Shown piece after piece: positions 38,532-50,196 of a DNA stretch of 64,000 bases. The position numbers and the translations under genes were made by a program. Source of the stretch: Terriglobia bacterium (GTDB lineage: Bacteria; Acidobacteriota; Terriglobia; Terriglobales; Acidobacteriaceae); NCBI GenBank assembly GCA_020073385.1, contig JAIQFH010000026.1, forward strand, positions 1 through 64,000. The letters are read 5' to 3'. Numbering within the stretch: the first letter of the stretch is position 1; every line of letters begins with the position of its first letter. The notes beneath the pieces were generated by a model. It was given only the letters and a program-made list of their open reading frames with translations, ran no database searches and was not told where the DNA came from.

Positions 38532-39317
38532 ATGAGTCGCTTACCGCAATCCAATCCTGCGGAAGAGATCCGCAACTATTACTCCGCGCTCTCTCGTGCT
38601 TGGGGAGCGCAGCACTGGTGGCCAGCGGAGACGCAGTTTGAGGTGATTGTCGGGGCCTACCTGACGCAGAACACGGCGTGGACGAACGTCGAGCGGGCCC
38701 TGGCTAATCTGCGTCGGGCGAATTTACTCAGCGTCGAAGGAATTCGGGCAGTGAGACTCCCTCGACTCCAGCGCTTGATCCGGCCATCGGGTTATTTCCG
38801 GCAGAAAGCCAAACGGCTGAAAATGTTCGTCGCATTCCTGGATGACCGGTATGAGGGCTCGCTGCCTGAAATGTTTTCACAGCCTACTGAGAAACTCCGT
38901 GAAGAGCTGCTCGGCTTAAATGGCATTGGCCCGGAGACCGCCGATTCGATTCTGCTTTATGCGGGAAACCACCCGGTCTTCGTCGTGGATGCTTATACCC
39001 GCCGCATTCTCGATCGCCATGGGATCGCACCTGCGAAGACTGACTACGAGCAGATCCGGCAGTTATTTCAGATATCTCTCGAACCCATTGCGACTGAGCA
39101 GGAACGCTGGCCTGCAGAGGTGCGGGAACCACTCGAGGCTGGTATTCGTGGCGCAGCGCACCCTCCCTCCGCCATGAGCACGGCACATCGCACCGCGTTA
39201 GTGCAGGTTTATAACGAGATGCACGGATTGATCGTCGGGGTCGGCAAGAACTATTGCCGCAAGTCAAAACCCTCTTGTGAAGACTGCCCGCTGCAGAGAT
39301 TCCTTCCTGCGAAATAG
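38532..39317 (+). CDS. Endonuclease III-like (MagIII-type) DNA glycosylase
   Basis: A 261-residue HhH-GPD protein. The helix-hairpin-helix reads LNGIGPETAD (129-138), where classic endonuclease III has a catalytic Lys in GVGRKTA; here the position is Glu. The catalytic Asp is kept in VVDAYTRR (D153). This fits a monofunctional base glycosylase of the MagIII type and not a lyase. The iron-sulphur loop is incomplete: C242, C249 and C252 are in register but the fourth Cys is Leu258. An insert around 190-215 is not in the short enzymes. TGGAG before ATG 38532 supports this start over an upstream frame. Confidence 0.83.
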   Translation: MSRLPQSNPAEEIRNYYSALSRAWGAQHWWPAETQFEVIVGAYLTQNTAWTNVERALANLRRANLLSVEGIRAVRLPRLQRLIRPSGYFRQKAKRLKMFVAFLDDRYEGSLPEMFSQPTEKLREELLGLNGIGPETADSILLYAGNHPVFVVDAYTRRILDRHGIAPAKTDYEQIRQLFQISLEPIATEQERWPAEVREPLEAGIRGAAHPPSAMSTAHRTALVQVYNEMHGLIVGVGKNYCRKSKPSCEDCPLQRFLPAK

Positions 39318-39360
39318 TCAAACGCAACAAACCATTGCCGCAAAAGCGTAAAGTGGTGAG

Positions 39361-40431
39361 ATGCATTTCCGGAGTTGCTTTCGGATTGCCGGTCCGCTCC
39401 TGGCCGTCGCGGCATTGGCATCCACACCTCAGACGCTGCGTGAAGCGGCGAACGCCTCCGGAATTCTCATCGGCACCGCGGTTCGTCCCTATCTACTTTC
39501 AGAACCCGCTTATTCCGCAACTCTGGCTCACGAATTCAACATGATCGAACCAGAGGACGCGCTGAAGTGGTGGACCGTTCGGCCGACCGCCGAGAGCTTT
39601 GATTTTAAGCAAGGCGATGAAATCGTACGTTTTGCCGAGGCGCATGGAATAAAAGTGCGCGGGCATTGCCTGGTCTGGGATCACAACAATCCGAAATGGC
39701 TGGCAGAGGGACACTTCAGCCCGGCCCAACTCTCAAAACTCCTTCAGGAGCACATCGCAACCGTGATGAAGCACTACGCAGGTCACGTGTTTGCCTGGGA
39801 TGTCGTGAACGAGGGGTTGGATGAGAAAGGCACGCCCAGGGACTCGCCATGGTACAACCGGCCAGGAATCGGGTTATCCGACCAGGGCACGGCTTACATC
39901 GAGCAGGCATTTCGCTGGGCCCACGAAGCGGATCCCAAGGCGCTGTTGTTTTACAACGAGGCAGAGGGCGACACCCTTAACCGCAAATCCGACGCGATCT
40001 ACGCGATGGTCAGGGATTTTAAGAATCGTGGCGTTCCGATTGACGGTGTAGGAATGCAGTTGCACCTTCCCCGTCTTGACTACGATACCGGCGCTGTCGC
40101 CGCCAACATTGAGCGTCTGACGAAGCTGGGCTTGCAAGTTCACATCACGGAACTTGACGTCGCTTTGCCCGTAGATTCACAAGGCGGGGCCAGAGCGGAA
40201 GATCTGCAGCGCCAGGCGGACGCTTACCAGCGCGTGGTTCGGGCGTGTCTTCAAAATTCCGACTGCACCGCGATTCAAACCTGGGGATTCACCGATAAGT
40301 ACTCGTGGATTGGTTCCCACTCTCATGGCGCGCAAGGCGCGGCCCTGCTTTTTGACCGCGCGTACAAGCCCAAGCCAGCTTACGACGCGATGCTCAAAGC
40401 GCTTGCAGCAGGACGCACATCGACCCACTGA
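39361..40431 (+). CDS. GH10 endo-1,4-beta-xylanase
   Basis: A 356-residue secreted glycoside hydrolase of family 10, with a signal-like N-terminus (residues 1-21) and one catalytic barrel. The acid/base Glu is in AWDVVNEGLD (E151) and the nucleophile in HITELDV (E264). KVRGHCLVWDHNNPKW and QTWGFTDKYSWIG are also diagnostic. It has no carbohydrate-binding module. It should cleave internal bonds in xylan. The gene stands alone between the glycosylase gene and a two-component pair. Confidence 0.92.
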   Translation: MHFRSCFRIAGPLLAVAALASTPQTLREAANASGILIGTAVRPYLLSEPAYSATLAHEFNMIEPEDALKWWTVRPTAESFDFKQGDEIVRFAEAHGIKVRGHCLVWDHNNPKWLAEGHFSPAQLSKLLQEHIATVMKHYAGHVFAWDVVNEGLDEKGTPRDSPWYNRPGIGLSDQGTAYIEQAFRWAHEADPKALLFYNEAEGDTLNRKSDAIYAMVRDFKNRGVPIDGVGMQLHLPRLDYDTGAVAANIERLTKLGLQVHITELDVALPVDSQGGARAEDLQRQADAYQRVVRACLQNSDCTAIQTWGFTDKYSWIGSHSHGAQGAALLFDRAYKPKPAYDAMLKALAAGRTSTH

Positions 40432-40471
40432 TGGCACCTGGGTAGCGCGCCCGAACCCGCTTTTCTGCCTC

Positions 40472-40477
40472 TATAAT
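40472..40477 (+). promoter_or_regulatory. Possible -10 box before the NtrY-like kinase
   Basis: TATAAT at 40472-40477 lies about 40 bases before the GTG start of the kinase gene. No good -35 box is found at the right distance, so this is a weak call. Confidence 0.3.
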
Positions 40478-40517
40478 GGCCGGATACAGACCTTGCTTAG
40501 GTCGTCTCTGACTCTGC

Positions 40518-42756
40518 GTGAGTACGCCCACTCCAACCCGCACGCCGAACCGAACCAGCCGGAAACAAGTCATCATTCTGCTGGCGGTTGCGGTCCTGCT
40601 GCTCTTCGTCGTCCTTGCGTCCCAGAGCGCGTTCAACAACACGATCCTGCAAGCAGGCACCAATCAGCAAGCCATCATCTTCTATGCGTTATCGCTGCTG
40701 ATCTCGTTGCTCTTTGTCGCTCTGACATTCGTGCTCGCGCGCAATCTGCTCAAGCTGTTCGCCGAGCGCCGCATGGGCGTCTTAGGCTCAAAGTTTCGCA
40801 CACGCATGGTCGCCGGAGCCCTGCTTCTGTCATTTGTCCCGGTCATGGTGATGTACTGGTTTGCCTATGGATTGATGAATCGCTCGATCGACAAGTGGTT
40901 CTCGACACCTGTCGAGGAGGTTCGGTCCGACACACGAGCCATCACCTCCATGGCGGCCAAATACGCCGAGCAAAATGCCCGCGTCGAAGCTGCCGCGATT
41001 GGTGCGTCTCCCGACGTTGTGCATGGTTTCTCGATCCACGGATCATCTGGAATCGTCAGCGAATTCCAGCGCCACGAAATGACGCTGCAGGGTGGATTCG
41101 GGTTGGCACTGCGCGATGGCAATGCTGAAGCCAGCTACAAGGCTCCGGCTGCCTGGGCGGTCATGAAGAACTCGTTGCCTCTCGCCGACGCACTGGCTGG
41201 ACGACCGGCACAATTCACATGGCACGACACGGACTACACGCTGGGAAGCGCAGCAGTTGCGGGCGGGGGCACGATTCTCGTCGCCATCCCTCTTCCGCCT
41301 GAGTTCTCGCAGGCTGTCCGGCAGGTGGAAGCCAGCCAGCAAAGATATTTCCAATGGAGCCGTGAGCGTCGTCGCGTGCGCCAAACTTACATCGGTCTGC
41401 TCCTCCTGATCACGATGATCGTCTTGTTCGTGACCTCGTGGCTGGCCCTGTTCCTCGCCAAGTTGGTCACGCGTCCGCTTGCGGCCTTGGCGGAGGCAAC
41501 CCAGGAAATTTCCCGCGGACGCCTCGACTACCGCGTCGATGTCCGCGCCACGGATGAGATCGGCGACCTGGTGCGTTCGTTCAACCGCATGGCGGAGGAA
41601 CTCGAAGCCAGCCGCCGCCAGTTGGAATCGTCCACCCGCGACCTGGGCGCGGCGAATACAGAACTCGACCAGCGCGGCCGGCAGATGGAAACGATTCTCG
41701 AAAGCATCCCGACCGGTGTTCTTTCGCTGGATGCAAGCCGGCGCGTGACCCACACCAATCAAGCTTTGTTGCGCATGTTCCATCCCGATGGAGCATACGA
41801 GGGCACACAGTTCCCACGTGGCGCAGCGTTGTCCGACGTATTTCCGGCAGAGGTACTCGAGGACTTCGAGCCTTTATTGCGGCGCGCCGACCGCATGGGC
41901 TTCACCACCAGTCAGATGGAAATGCCCTTGTCGCATGGATCGTTGAATGTGGCGGTCACGGTGGCTCCACTCCGACGTCAGGGTCAGGGCTCGGGCTACG
42001 TCGTGGTATTCGAAGATCTCTCCGACCTACTCAAAGCGCAGAAGCAGGCTGCCTGGCGCGAAGTCGCGCGGCGCGTGGCTCACGAGATCAAGAATCCGCT
42101 CACTCCGATAGCACTCTCTGCCGAACGCATTCAGAGGCATCTGGACCGGGTCCCACCAGCCGACCGCGGCTCAATGGGAGTGGTCCGCTCTTGCGCCGAA
42201 ACCATCGCCGGAGCCGTAGAGACCGTGCGACGCCTGGTGGACGAATTCTCAACGCTCGCACGATTCCCGGTGGCCAAGCCGCAGCCGGCTGACATTAACG
42301 AGATCATCGAAATTGCCCTCTCGATGTTCAATGGCCGGCTGGATGGAATTGTGCTGCACAAATCCCTGGCGGCCGATCTGCCGAAAGTGATGGCTGACAA
42401 TGAAGCGATCAAGCGCGCGGTCGCGAATCTCGTCGACAATGCGGCTGAGGCCACTGAGAGTGCTGTGGTGCGAGAAATCGAAATCTCCACCGCGCTGGTC
42501 GCAAGCCATGACGCGGTTGAAATCACGGTCGCCGATACCGGTCACGGCGTCACGCGCGAACTGAAGGAGAAGTTGTTCCTGCCGTACTTCTCGACGAAGA
42601 GGCGCGGTACCGGGCTCGGCCTTTCGATCGTGAGCCGGATCGTCGAAGATCACCACGGCTCGATTCGCGTGGAAGAAAATCATCCGGTCGGCACGCGCTT
42701 TATCGTAGAGCTTCCGGTTGTGCCAGAGTCGACGCCAGCGATCGCGATCGCCAAAC

Positions 42757-42764
<8 letters not shown>
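40518..42764 (+). CDS. NtrY-like membrane histidine kinase
   Basis: A 748-residue kinase. Membrane segments lie near 17-35, 52-74, 96-118 and 291-314, enclosing an outer sensor region of about 170 residues. A HAMP domain follows (310-365), then PAS (385-500), HisKA with H522 (ARRVAHEIKNPLTPIALS) and an HATPase with RGTGLGLSIVSRI. IKNPLTPIALSAERIQRHL is characteristic of NtrY. GTG 40518 is the likely start. It overlaps the regulator gene by 8 bases. The signal is unknown; in proteobacteria NtrY/NtrX is tied to nitrogen or redox control. Confidence 0.88.
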
Positions 42765-44112
<1,348 letters not shown>

Positions 44113-44114
44113 AG

Positions 44115-44621
44115 CTACCGCTTCACCATGTGAATCTCAGTCCCGTTCTTGCGGAACTTCACTTCATCCATCAGTTGGTTGATCAGGAAAATTCCGCGGC
44201 CGTGGTTCGAGTAGAGGTTCTCGCCCACGGTACAACTGGGAATCGCGCTCGGATCGAATCCCGGACCTGGATCCCGCACAATGATGAGAATGCCGCGCTG
44301 TTCGTCGCAGGCGACGAGGCATTCAATCACCTTGCTGGGGTCTTCCTTTGCGCCGTGGACCACTGCATTGGCCAGCGCCTCTTGCAGAGACAATTCGATC
44401 GCGTCTTCTTTGCCGTTCACGCACTTCATCTCGCGGACGGCCTCCATCACCTGCTCCACGACCTGGTCTACGGCCTTGCGATCGGCGGCGAGTGTAACGC
44501 GCACGCGCAGGTTCAACTTTTCTGGATCGAAATCATATTCCGGGAGCTGTTCCTCGGGAGATTCCCCAGTTGGCATTTTTATCGGCTCTTTCGTCCCTAC
44601 CGCCCCAGGCGTGCGTCTCAT
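44115..44621 (-). CDS. RsbW/SpoIIAB-like ATP-binding regulatory protein
   Basis: A 168-residue HATPase of the anti-sigma-factor kinase type. The N box is LQEALANAVVHGAKEDP, the G1 box RDPGPGFDP and the G2 box NHGRGIFLINQLMDEV. It should bind ATP and either phosphorylate an anti-anti-sigma factor or hold a sigma factor; no partner lies nearby. The N-terminal 30 residues are not part of the domain and ATG 44576 is an alternative start. It is convergent with the NtrX-like gene, with only 2 bases between their stop codons. Confidence 0.82.
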   Translation of the reverse strand: MRRTPGAVGTKEPIKMPTGESPEEQLPEYDFDPEKLNLRVRVTLAADRKAVDQVVEQVMEAVREMKCVNGKEDAIELSLQEALANAVVHGAKEDPSKVIECLVACDEQRGILIIVRDPGPGFDPSAIPSCTVGENLYSNHGRGIFLINQLMDEVKFRKNGTEIHMVKR

Positions 44622-44700
44622 TGATTCTAGCGGGAATCAGCCAGAGTCGGCAATAAGCGCGGAATGAGCTTCACGCCATAACACAGCATAATCGTTACTG

Positions 44701-45669
44701 TCAGGCGCGCGATTTCGGAGGTGCCTGTGAGTCTGCCGGCTGCTCAAACATCCGATGCTCCAGTTGTCGGCGCCAATCGAGTTCTTCCACGAAGCTGCGC
44801 GAGTCTCGCCAGCCTGGTTCCGCCTTTACATAGAGTTCCAGAAAGACTTTCGTACCCAGCATGCGCTCGATCTGTATCCGCGCAGACGTGCCGATCTTCT
44901 TCAGCATCCGACCGCCCTTACCCACCAGAATTCCCTTTTGTCCGTCGCGCTCGCAATAAATGGTTGCACCGATGCGCGTGAGCCGCTTCCCCTCTTCAAA
45001 GTTGTCGACGATCACCGTAGTCGCGTAAGGAATCTCCTCGCTGGTGTTCAGCAGCACCTGCTCGCGGATGATTTCCGCGGCCATGAACCGCGCCGGCTGA
45101 TCAGTGATCTCGTCCTCCGGAAAATACGCCGGACCGGCAGGAAGGGCCGCAAGGATCGTCTTCATCAGATCCTCAAGGCCCTTGCGCTTCAGCGCGGAAA
45201 TCGGAACCACCTCGGCGAAATCGTAGAGCTTGCGGTATTCCTCGATTAGCGGCAGCAGCTTTGATTTCTCGGGGATCAGATCGACCTTGTTCAGGATGAG
45301 AAATGCTCTTGCCTTCGACTGCTTCACCAGTTCGAGCGCGAACTGATCGCGCGGATCGAGCTTGTGCGCAACATCTACGATCACCAGCACGAGATCGCAG
45401 CCTTCGAGCGCTTCCCGCACTTCGACCATCATCTTGCGTCCCAAAGAGCTGTCGGGTTTGTGCACGCCGGGAGTGTCGATGAGAACAATCTGGCCCCCGT
45501 CTTTGCCTTTGCGCTTGGGAACGTGGACGACGCCCTGGATGCGGTTGCGCGTAGTCTGCGGCTTGGGTGAAATGATCGCGAGCTTCTCGCCCACAAGAGC
45601 GTTCAGCAAAGTGGACTTGCCGGCGTTAGGCCGGCCAAGAATGCAGACGAATCCGGAGCGGAATGGCAT
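44701..45669 (-). CDS. era: GTPase Era
   Basis: A 322-residue GTPase that binds 16S rRNA and acts in 30S assembly. G1 GRPNAGKST, the switch region PQTTRNRI, G3 DTPGV and G4 NKVD are all present, followed by a C-terminal KH RNA-binding domain (VGKGGRMLKKIGTSARIQIE). It follows the phoH-ybeY-corC genes in the same direction with a gap of 140 bases, an arrangement common in bacteria. Confidence 0.96.
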   Translation of the reverse strand: MPFRSGFVCILGRPNAGKSTLLNALVGEKLAIISPKPQTTRNRIQGVVHVPKRKGKDGGQIVLIDTPGVHKPDSSLGRKMMVEVREALEGCDLVLVIVDVAHKLDPRDQFALELVKQSKARAFLILNKVDLIPEKSKLLPLIEEYRKLYDFAEVVPISALKRKGLEDLMKTILAALPAGPAYFPEDEITDQPARFMAAEIIREQVLLNTSEEIPYATTVIVDNFEEGKRLTRIGATIYCERDGQKGILVGKGGRMLKKIGTSARIQIERMLGTKVFLELYVKAEPGWRDSRSFVEELDWRRQLEHRMFEQPADSQAPPKSRA

Positions 45670-45809
45670 AGAGCTATGAGCGATGAGCTTAGAGCAATGA
45701 GCTTACTAGATTCTTTGCGACTCGTTCATCGAAAAGAGCAGCTTTATCGCTCAGGAGCGGTGGCGCGTGAATCAATCGAACGTCAGGCTCAAAGCTGATT
45801 GCTCCCGGC

Positions 45810-47075
45810 TCATATCAACTTCAACTGCCGCGGCTGCACCGCCGTAACTCGTACGCGCTCGACCTTGCGATCGGTTGACTCCACCACCTCAAAGCGAAGG
45901 CCGTCTTCCTCTACAAACTCGCCTTTGCGTGGGATCCTTCCGGCAAGTTCGCTGACCAGGCCGGCAATCGTCGCCGAGTCCTTTCCTTCCGGCTTGGTGC
46001 CGAACAGTTCGTTAAGGCGGTCCACGTCCATGCCTCCCGAAACAATGAAGGCGCGGTCGCCGTCGCGCACAATCTCAGGCTTGTCGCGCTCGTCACGGAT
46101 CTCCCCGACGATCTCCTCCACCAGATCCTCGATCGTAACCAGCCCGGCAACGCCGCCGTATTCGTCGACAACGATGGCCATACGAATGTTCTGCTTCTGC
46201 ATCTCGCGCAGCAAATCGCTTCCCAGCTTGCTCTCCGGCACAAAGTAAACGTCACGGCGCATGATGCTGTCGAGCGTGCGCACGTGTGCCTCGCTGTCGG
46301 GAACTTGCAAAACATCCTGCGTGTAAACAATCCCTTTGATGTTGTGGATGCTGCCCTCATACACGGGAACTCGCGAGTAGTGCTTCGCCCGCAGCATCTC
46401 GATAAAACGCTCCACGGTAATGCTGGTCGGAACCGCAAACATCACCGGACGCGGCTTCATGGCCTCGCGGACCGTCTTGCCGCTGAATTCGACGACCGAC
46501 TGGATGAGGTCCCGATCCCCTTCCTGAATGATGCCCTCCTCCTGGCCGGCCTCGATCAGCGCGTCCACGGCTTCGGCTGCCGTTTCCGGTTCCTCGGCCG
46601 TGTTTTGACGGGTCAGAGTTGCCACCGACTGCAGAAATCCCAGAACGATCGTGACCGGCATAACCAGATAGATGAGTCCCTTCAAAACCAGCGTCCATCG
46701 CTTCAACCACTCGCCCTTGGTGCGAGAGAAGAATACGAAGGGCAGGAAGCGATTACACAGCATGATGATCAGCAAAAGCCCGAATGCCGCCTGCAGAACC
46801 TCGTAGATACTCCAGTCCGGGTCTCGAAAAACCAGATAGCCGATCAGAACCGCAATCGTCGCCGTGGTCAACTGCTCCAAGACAGCCATGGATAGCGCCG
46901 CGCGCGTGCGCGAGACTCCCAATCTTGGCTCAATCTTTTGCTCGAAGACGTCGATGTTGTCCTGAAAATCGCGCGACAGGAACTTCCCCGCTTCCTGATA
47001 CACACGGTCCACATAGGAGACCAGCGTAAGCAAGCCCACCAGGAGGATCAGCGCGAAGGCAACAGAAAAGATCAT
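45810..47075 (-). CDS. CorC/TlyC-family CBS-domain membrane protein
   Basis: A 421-residue protein with an N-terminal DUF21 membrane region (about residues 1-150, four hydrophobic stretches), a CBS pair (MKPRPVMFAVPTSITVERF; MRRDVYFVPESKLGSDLL) and a CorC_HlyC domain. Relatives are linked to Mg2+/Co2+ efflux. It overlaps ybeY by 4 bases (ATGA) and so is coupled to it. Confidence 0.9.
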   Translation of the reverse strand: MIFSVAFALILLVGLLTLVSYVDRVYQEAGKFLSRDFQDNIDVFEQKIEPRLGVSRTRAALSMAVLEQLTTATIAVLIGYLVFRDPDWSIYEVLQAAFGLLLIIMLCNRFLPFVFFSRTKGEWLKRWTLVLKGLIYLVMPVTIVLGFLQSVATLTRQNTAEEPETAAEAVDALIEAGQEEGIIQEGDRDLIQSVVEFSGKTVREAMKPRPVMFAVPTSITVERFIEMLRAKHYSRVPVYEGSIHNIKGIVYTQDVLQVPDSEAHVRTLDSIMRRDVYFVPESKLGSDLLREMQKQNIRMAIVVDEYGGVAGLVTIEDLVEEIVGEIRDERDKPEIVRDGDRAFIVSGGMDVDRLNELFGTKPEGKDSATIAGLVSELAGRIPRKGEFVEEDGLRFEVVESTDRKVERVRVTAVQPRQLKLI

Positions 47076-47581
47076 GCCTTCCTCCTCATGCTCCTCAAAG
47101 CCGATCGGCTGTAAGACCGCGCAGGCTCGTGCTGGCCTGGCTCGCCGCGTTCAGTCAGCGATGAGGGAAGACCGAGCGTACGGCGTAGGCTTGCTTCCTT
47201 GCGCGCCATCTTTCCATTATCGCGCTCGTGGTCGAAGCCCGCCAAATGCAGAATCCCGTGCAGGGTCAGGACCTTCACCTCAAGAGCTGCCGAGTGGCCA
47301 AGCCTGGCGCTGTTTTCGCGGGCGATGTCGGCAGAGATGGCGATCTCGCCTGCAAAGGTTCGTTTCTCAGTCCCGTTGAACAGCGCCTCGGAGGGAAAAG
47401 ACAGCACGTCGGTGGTCGTGTTCTTCTGTCGAAATCGAAAGTTCAAGGCACGCATTGCTGCGCTGCTGGTAAGCAGGATATTTACTCTTCCCGACAGCCC
47501 GACAGCTTGCCGTGCACGCAGCGTGAAACGCTCGAGCGACTTCGCGCTCAATCCCGCGACTTTCTTTTCCAGAATGATCAA
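47072..47581 (-). CDS. ybeY: Endoribonuclease YbeY
   Basis: A 169-residue metal-dependent RNase involved in rRNA maturation and quality control. The zinc motif H-x3-H-x5-H is in LHGILHLAGFDHE, and TDVLSFPSE is also typical. The start is TTG 47581, after GAGG. A C-terminal extension of about 30 residues, rich in Arg and Ser, lies outside the usual fold. It is between phoH and corC. Confidence 0.92.
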   Translation of the reverse strand: MIILEKKVAGLSAKSLERFTLRARQAVGLSGRVNILLTSSAAMRALNFRFRQKNTTTDVLSFPSEALFNGTEKRTFAGEIAISADIARENSARLGHSAALEVKVLTLHGILHLAGFDHERDNGKMARKEASLRRTLGLPSSLTERGEPGQHEPARSYSRSALRSMRRKA

Positions 47582-47658
47582 ACCGGCAACCTCTTCACCG
47601 TTGCCCTAAAGGAAAATAGGAGGGCCAATGCCGCTGCCCTCCCGCTACGCATTGTGCG

Positions 47659-48717
47659 CTACTGCCTTGTTTCAGACGACGAACTCTTCTCCGGCTCCGG
47701 AGGATTGGCCGCTCTGTCCGAGACATTCGGCTCGGCGGTCTTGGTTTCCCCAAGCAGCAGCATCTGTTCGGCGACTCGCGTCTTGTGCTCGTCGTAGGCG
47801 CGAACGATGCGCTGCACCAGGTGATGCCGGACTACGTCGCCTTCGTCGAAGTGCACGAAAGCCAGGCCGTTCACGTTCTTAAGCACGTCGATGGCTTCCA
47901 GCAATCCGCTGCGGCGTGCGTTAGGCAGATCGATTTGCGTTATATCGCCGGTGATCACGGCCTTCGAGTTGAATCCGAGCCGAGTCACGAACATCTTCAT
48001 CTGCTCCGAGGTCGTATTCTGCGCTTCGTCGAGAATAACGAACGAATCGTTCAGCGTGCGCCCACGCATGAAGGCAATGGGAGCGATCTCGATAACATTC
48101 TTCTCCAGATAGCGGTCGACCTTCTCCGGATCGAGCATGTCGTACAACGCGTCATACAACGGGCGGAGGTAAGGGTCGATCTTGTCCTGCAGCGTGCCGG
48201 GCAAGAATCCGAGACGCTCGCCCGCTTCCACCGCAGGCCGTGCCAGGATGATCCGGTTCACCCGCTTGGCCAATAGGGCCGAGATCGCCATGGCCACGGC
48301 AAGATAGGTCTTCCCCGTTCCCGCCGGGCCGATGCCAAACACCATGTCGTGCTTTTCGATGGCTTCGAGATAACGACGCTGGTTGCTGCTCTTGGGCTGA
48401 ACCGTCCGGCGTCCGAAGGATCGTTGCTTGCCGGCATCAGCCAGGCCACGCAGGGTCGAATTGGGATCGGACGTCAGCACGCGCAGCATGCTGTTCAGAT
48501 CGCCATTGTTGAACGTGTAGCCGGAGCGTTGCAGGCTCTCGTAATCGCTGAATACCTGTTCGACGCGAGCTACATCGCGTGCCGCGCCTTCGATTTCAAT
48601 CGAATTCGAGCGAAGATTGATGGTGACGTTCAGGCCGTCTTCCAGGAGCCGTACATTTTCGTCCCGGGTGCCGAACAGCGTCTCGATGTTGGGACTAACC
48701 CCGATGCTTTTCTTCAT
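47659..48717 (-). CDS. phoH: PhoH-like ATPase
   Basis: A 352-residue PhoH-family protein. A KH-like N-terminal part precedes the ATPase with Walker [11 protein letters not shown] and Walker [10 protein letters not shown]. The final 35 residues are Pro/Ser/Glu-rich. PhoH proteins next to ybeY are thought to act in RNA processing. First gene of the phoH-ybeY-corC-era block. Confidence 0.92.
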   Translation of the reverse strand: MKKSIGVSPNIETLFGTRDENVRLLEDGLNVTINLRSNSIEIEGAARDVARVEQVFSDYESLQRSGYTFNNGDLNSMLRVLTSDPNSTLRGLADAGKQRSFGRRTVQPKSSNQRRYLEAIEKHDMVFGIGPAGTGKTYLAVAMAISALLAKRVNRIILARPAVEAGERLGFLPGTLQDKIDPYLRPLYDALYDMLDPEKVDRYLEKNVIEIAPIAFMRGRTLNDSFVILDEAQNTTSEQMKMFVTRLGFNSKAVITGDITQIDLPNARRSGLLEAIDVLKNVNGLAFVHFDEGDVVRHHLVQRIVRAYDEHKTRVAEQMLLLGETKTAEPNVSDRAANPPEPEKSSSSETRQ

Positions 48718-49240
48718 GCTTGTGCTTTACGTTGGTGATCCTCCACGGGCTGGGACGCAGGATCCCGGCTGAATTCGGAATCCGGCGAATACGGAACACA
48801 CCAATACCTGCTCATAGACAAAGCAAGGTTTTGCTTGGAGACGGGATCAATCGAACTGCGCATGCCCAGTGGGCAGGTCACTACCATTAAGTAAAAGCGT
48901 ACCCCGGGAATCCGAGTGAGTCAATGGGAACAAACCCTAGGCACTAGCCGAGGCGACATCGGTGCCGATGCGCGAACTGATCGATGCACCCATGCAGCGC
49001 AGTCTTGTGATTTTCAGTAGGAGCGTTCGATCCCGAGCGCAGCAGAACATCGGCGATGCTCCACCCGGAGGTCGCCTGTTCAGCTGCGAGCATACGGTGC
49101 GCACCAGGCTTACCTTCAGGCATCGTCCGCCTAAATCTTGAACCACCGAAGACCGAAGGTACGCGCAGAAGAGCGTATGATGCCTTCCTTCGTGTCCTTT
49201 GTGGTTCATGGACTTAGGATCTTTCGGTGCGCCCAACTGT
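48718..49240. other. Intergenic stretch with a common environmental-genome repeat
   Basis: About 520 bases between phoH and the rpsT promoter. No gene is supported. At about 49183-49207 the text CCTTCGTGTCCTTTGTGGTT occurs, part of a widespread bacterial repeat that reads NHKGHEG on minus and often yields false proteins. The phoH promoter, read leftward, should lie near 48730-48800. Confidence 0.5.
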
Positions 49241-49270
49241 TTGACCAGCCGAGGATTGCTCCCCTATAAT
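49241..49270 (+). promoter_or_regulatory. Sigma-70-type promoter of rpsT
   Basis: TTGACC (49241-49246) and TATAAT (49265-49270) are separated by 18 bases and lie about 58 bases before the start of rpsT. This is the clearest housekeeping promoter in the window. Confidence 0.75.
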
Positions 49271-49327
49271 AAGAAATTCGGACCCACCCGAATATCTCTC
49301 TGAAGACACGAAGGTAACGAACCACAA

Positions 49328-49591
49328 ATGGCAAATCATCTTTCGGCGCTGAAGCGCGCCCGCCAGACCGACCGCCGCACCACCCGCAATCGCGCCAACA
49401 CCTCCAGCCTGCGTACCCAGTTGCGCGACATGCGCGAAGCCATCGCCAAGGGCGACAAAGCAGCCGCCGAGCAGATTTACCGCAATACTGTATCTGCGCT
49501 CGACAAGGCCATCCAGAAGGGCACGCTGCACGAGAACACCGCGTCGCGCTACAAGTCCCGGCTGGGCAAGCATGTCACGGCGATGAAGTAG
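49328..49591 (+). CDS. rpsT: 30S ribosomal protein S20
   Basis: An 87-residue basic helical protein that binds 16S r[23 protein letters not shown] and [14 protein letters not shown] are the expected ends. AAGGT lies before the ATG. It is a single-gene unit with its own promoter (49241) and terminator (49628). Confidence 0.96.
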   Translation: MANHLSALKRARQTDRRTTRNRANTSSLRTQLRDMREAIAKGDKAAAEQIYRNTVSALDKAIQKGTLHENTASRYKSRLGKHVTAMK

Positions 49592-49627
49592 GCAGAGGCT
49601 CTCAAACGGCACCTATCAGCAAGGTCA

Positions 49628-49658
49628 GGCGGAAGCCTTTCACGGCTTCTGCCTTTTT
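49628..49658 (+). terminator. Intrinsic terminator of rpsT
   Basis: A 10-base stem GGCGGAAGCC / GGCTTCTGCC (one G-U pair) with loop TTTCAC is followed by TTTTT at 49654-49658. It lies 37 bases after the rpsT stop. Confidence 0.85.
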
Positions 49659-49966
49659 ACTTGGTACCGATCGAACTTCACGCTGATCAGAGGTTGTTCG
49701 TCACTAGTCTCGCCGGTTTGTGCCGTAGAACATGCGCCGGTAGCTTGGATCCTCGGCCGAAACTTCGGCACAACCACGCGGGAAGGCTTATAATTACTTT
49801 TAGGGGCGGATACGACCTTCTCCTCTTTCAGGTCTTCTGAACTAAGCCAGTCTATCTGAAGTTCCTACACACCTTAGGCCCTTAAGCGAGTGCTTCGAGC
49901 CCGACACGTGTGCGTCGGAAACGTTCGTCCCGGCGGACCCGGAACTCGCCAAGAAGGAGGGCATCC
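49659..49966. other. Intergenic stretch with a possible promoter
   Basis: About 300 bases without a gene. TATAAT at 49789-49794 may be the -10 box of the small membrane protein gene at 49967; a -35 box is not clear. Nothing else stands out. Confidence 0.35.
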
Positions 49967-50161
49967 ATGTACGCAACCGATATTACCTTCGGTCTGTTTA
50001 TCGTGCTCTTCACCATCCTGCTGCTCCGGTGGATCCGCAGGCCGAGACTGCAGCTCAGCGGGTTTCACTCACAAAGGATGTGTCCATCGTGCGGATTGAT
50101 CACATCCCGACTCAAATCTCGTTGCCAGGAGTGTGGCAAGACCTTTACAACGGCGGTGTAG
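49967..50161 (+). CDS. Small membrane zinc-ribbon protein
   Basis: A 64-residue protein. One membrane segment lies at residues 6-22 (TFGLFIVLFTILLLRW), followed by a zinc ribbon with C39, C42, C53 and C56. AAGGAGG at 49954-49960 fixes ATG 49967. Function is unknown. It has the same plan, membrane plus zinc ribbon, as the larger proteins at 26652 and 28547, but in reverse order. It is followed by two more very small genes. Confidence 0.75.
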   Translation: MYATDITFGLFIVLFTILLLRWIRRPRLQLSGFHSQRMCPSCGLITSRLKSRCQECGKTFTTAV

Positions 50162-50196
50162 TCGGTTTCACAGAAATGATCCCTTAAAGGACATAA

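Noticed and set aside
48937-49236. Minus frame containing NHKGHEG
   Set aside because: This is a known type of false protein from a widespread intergenic repeat.
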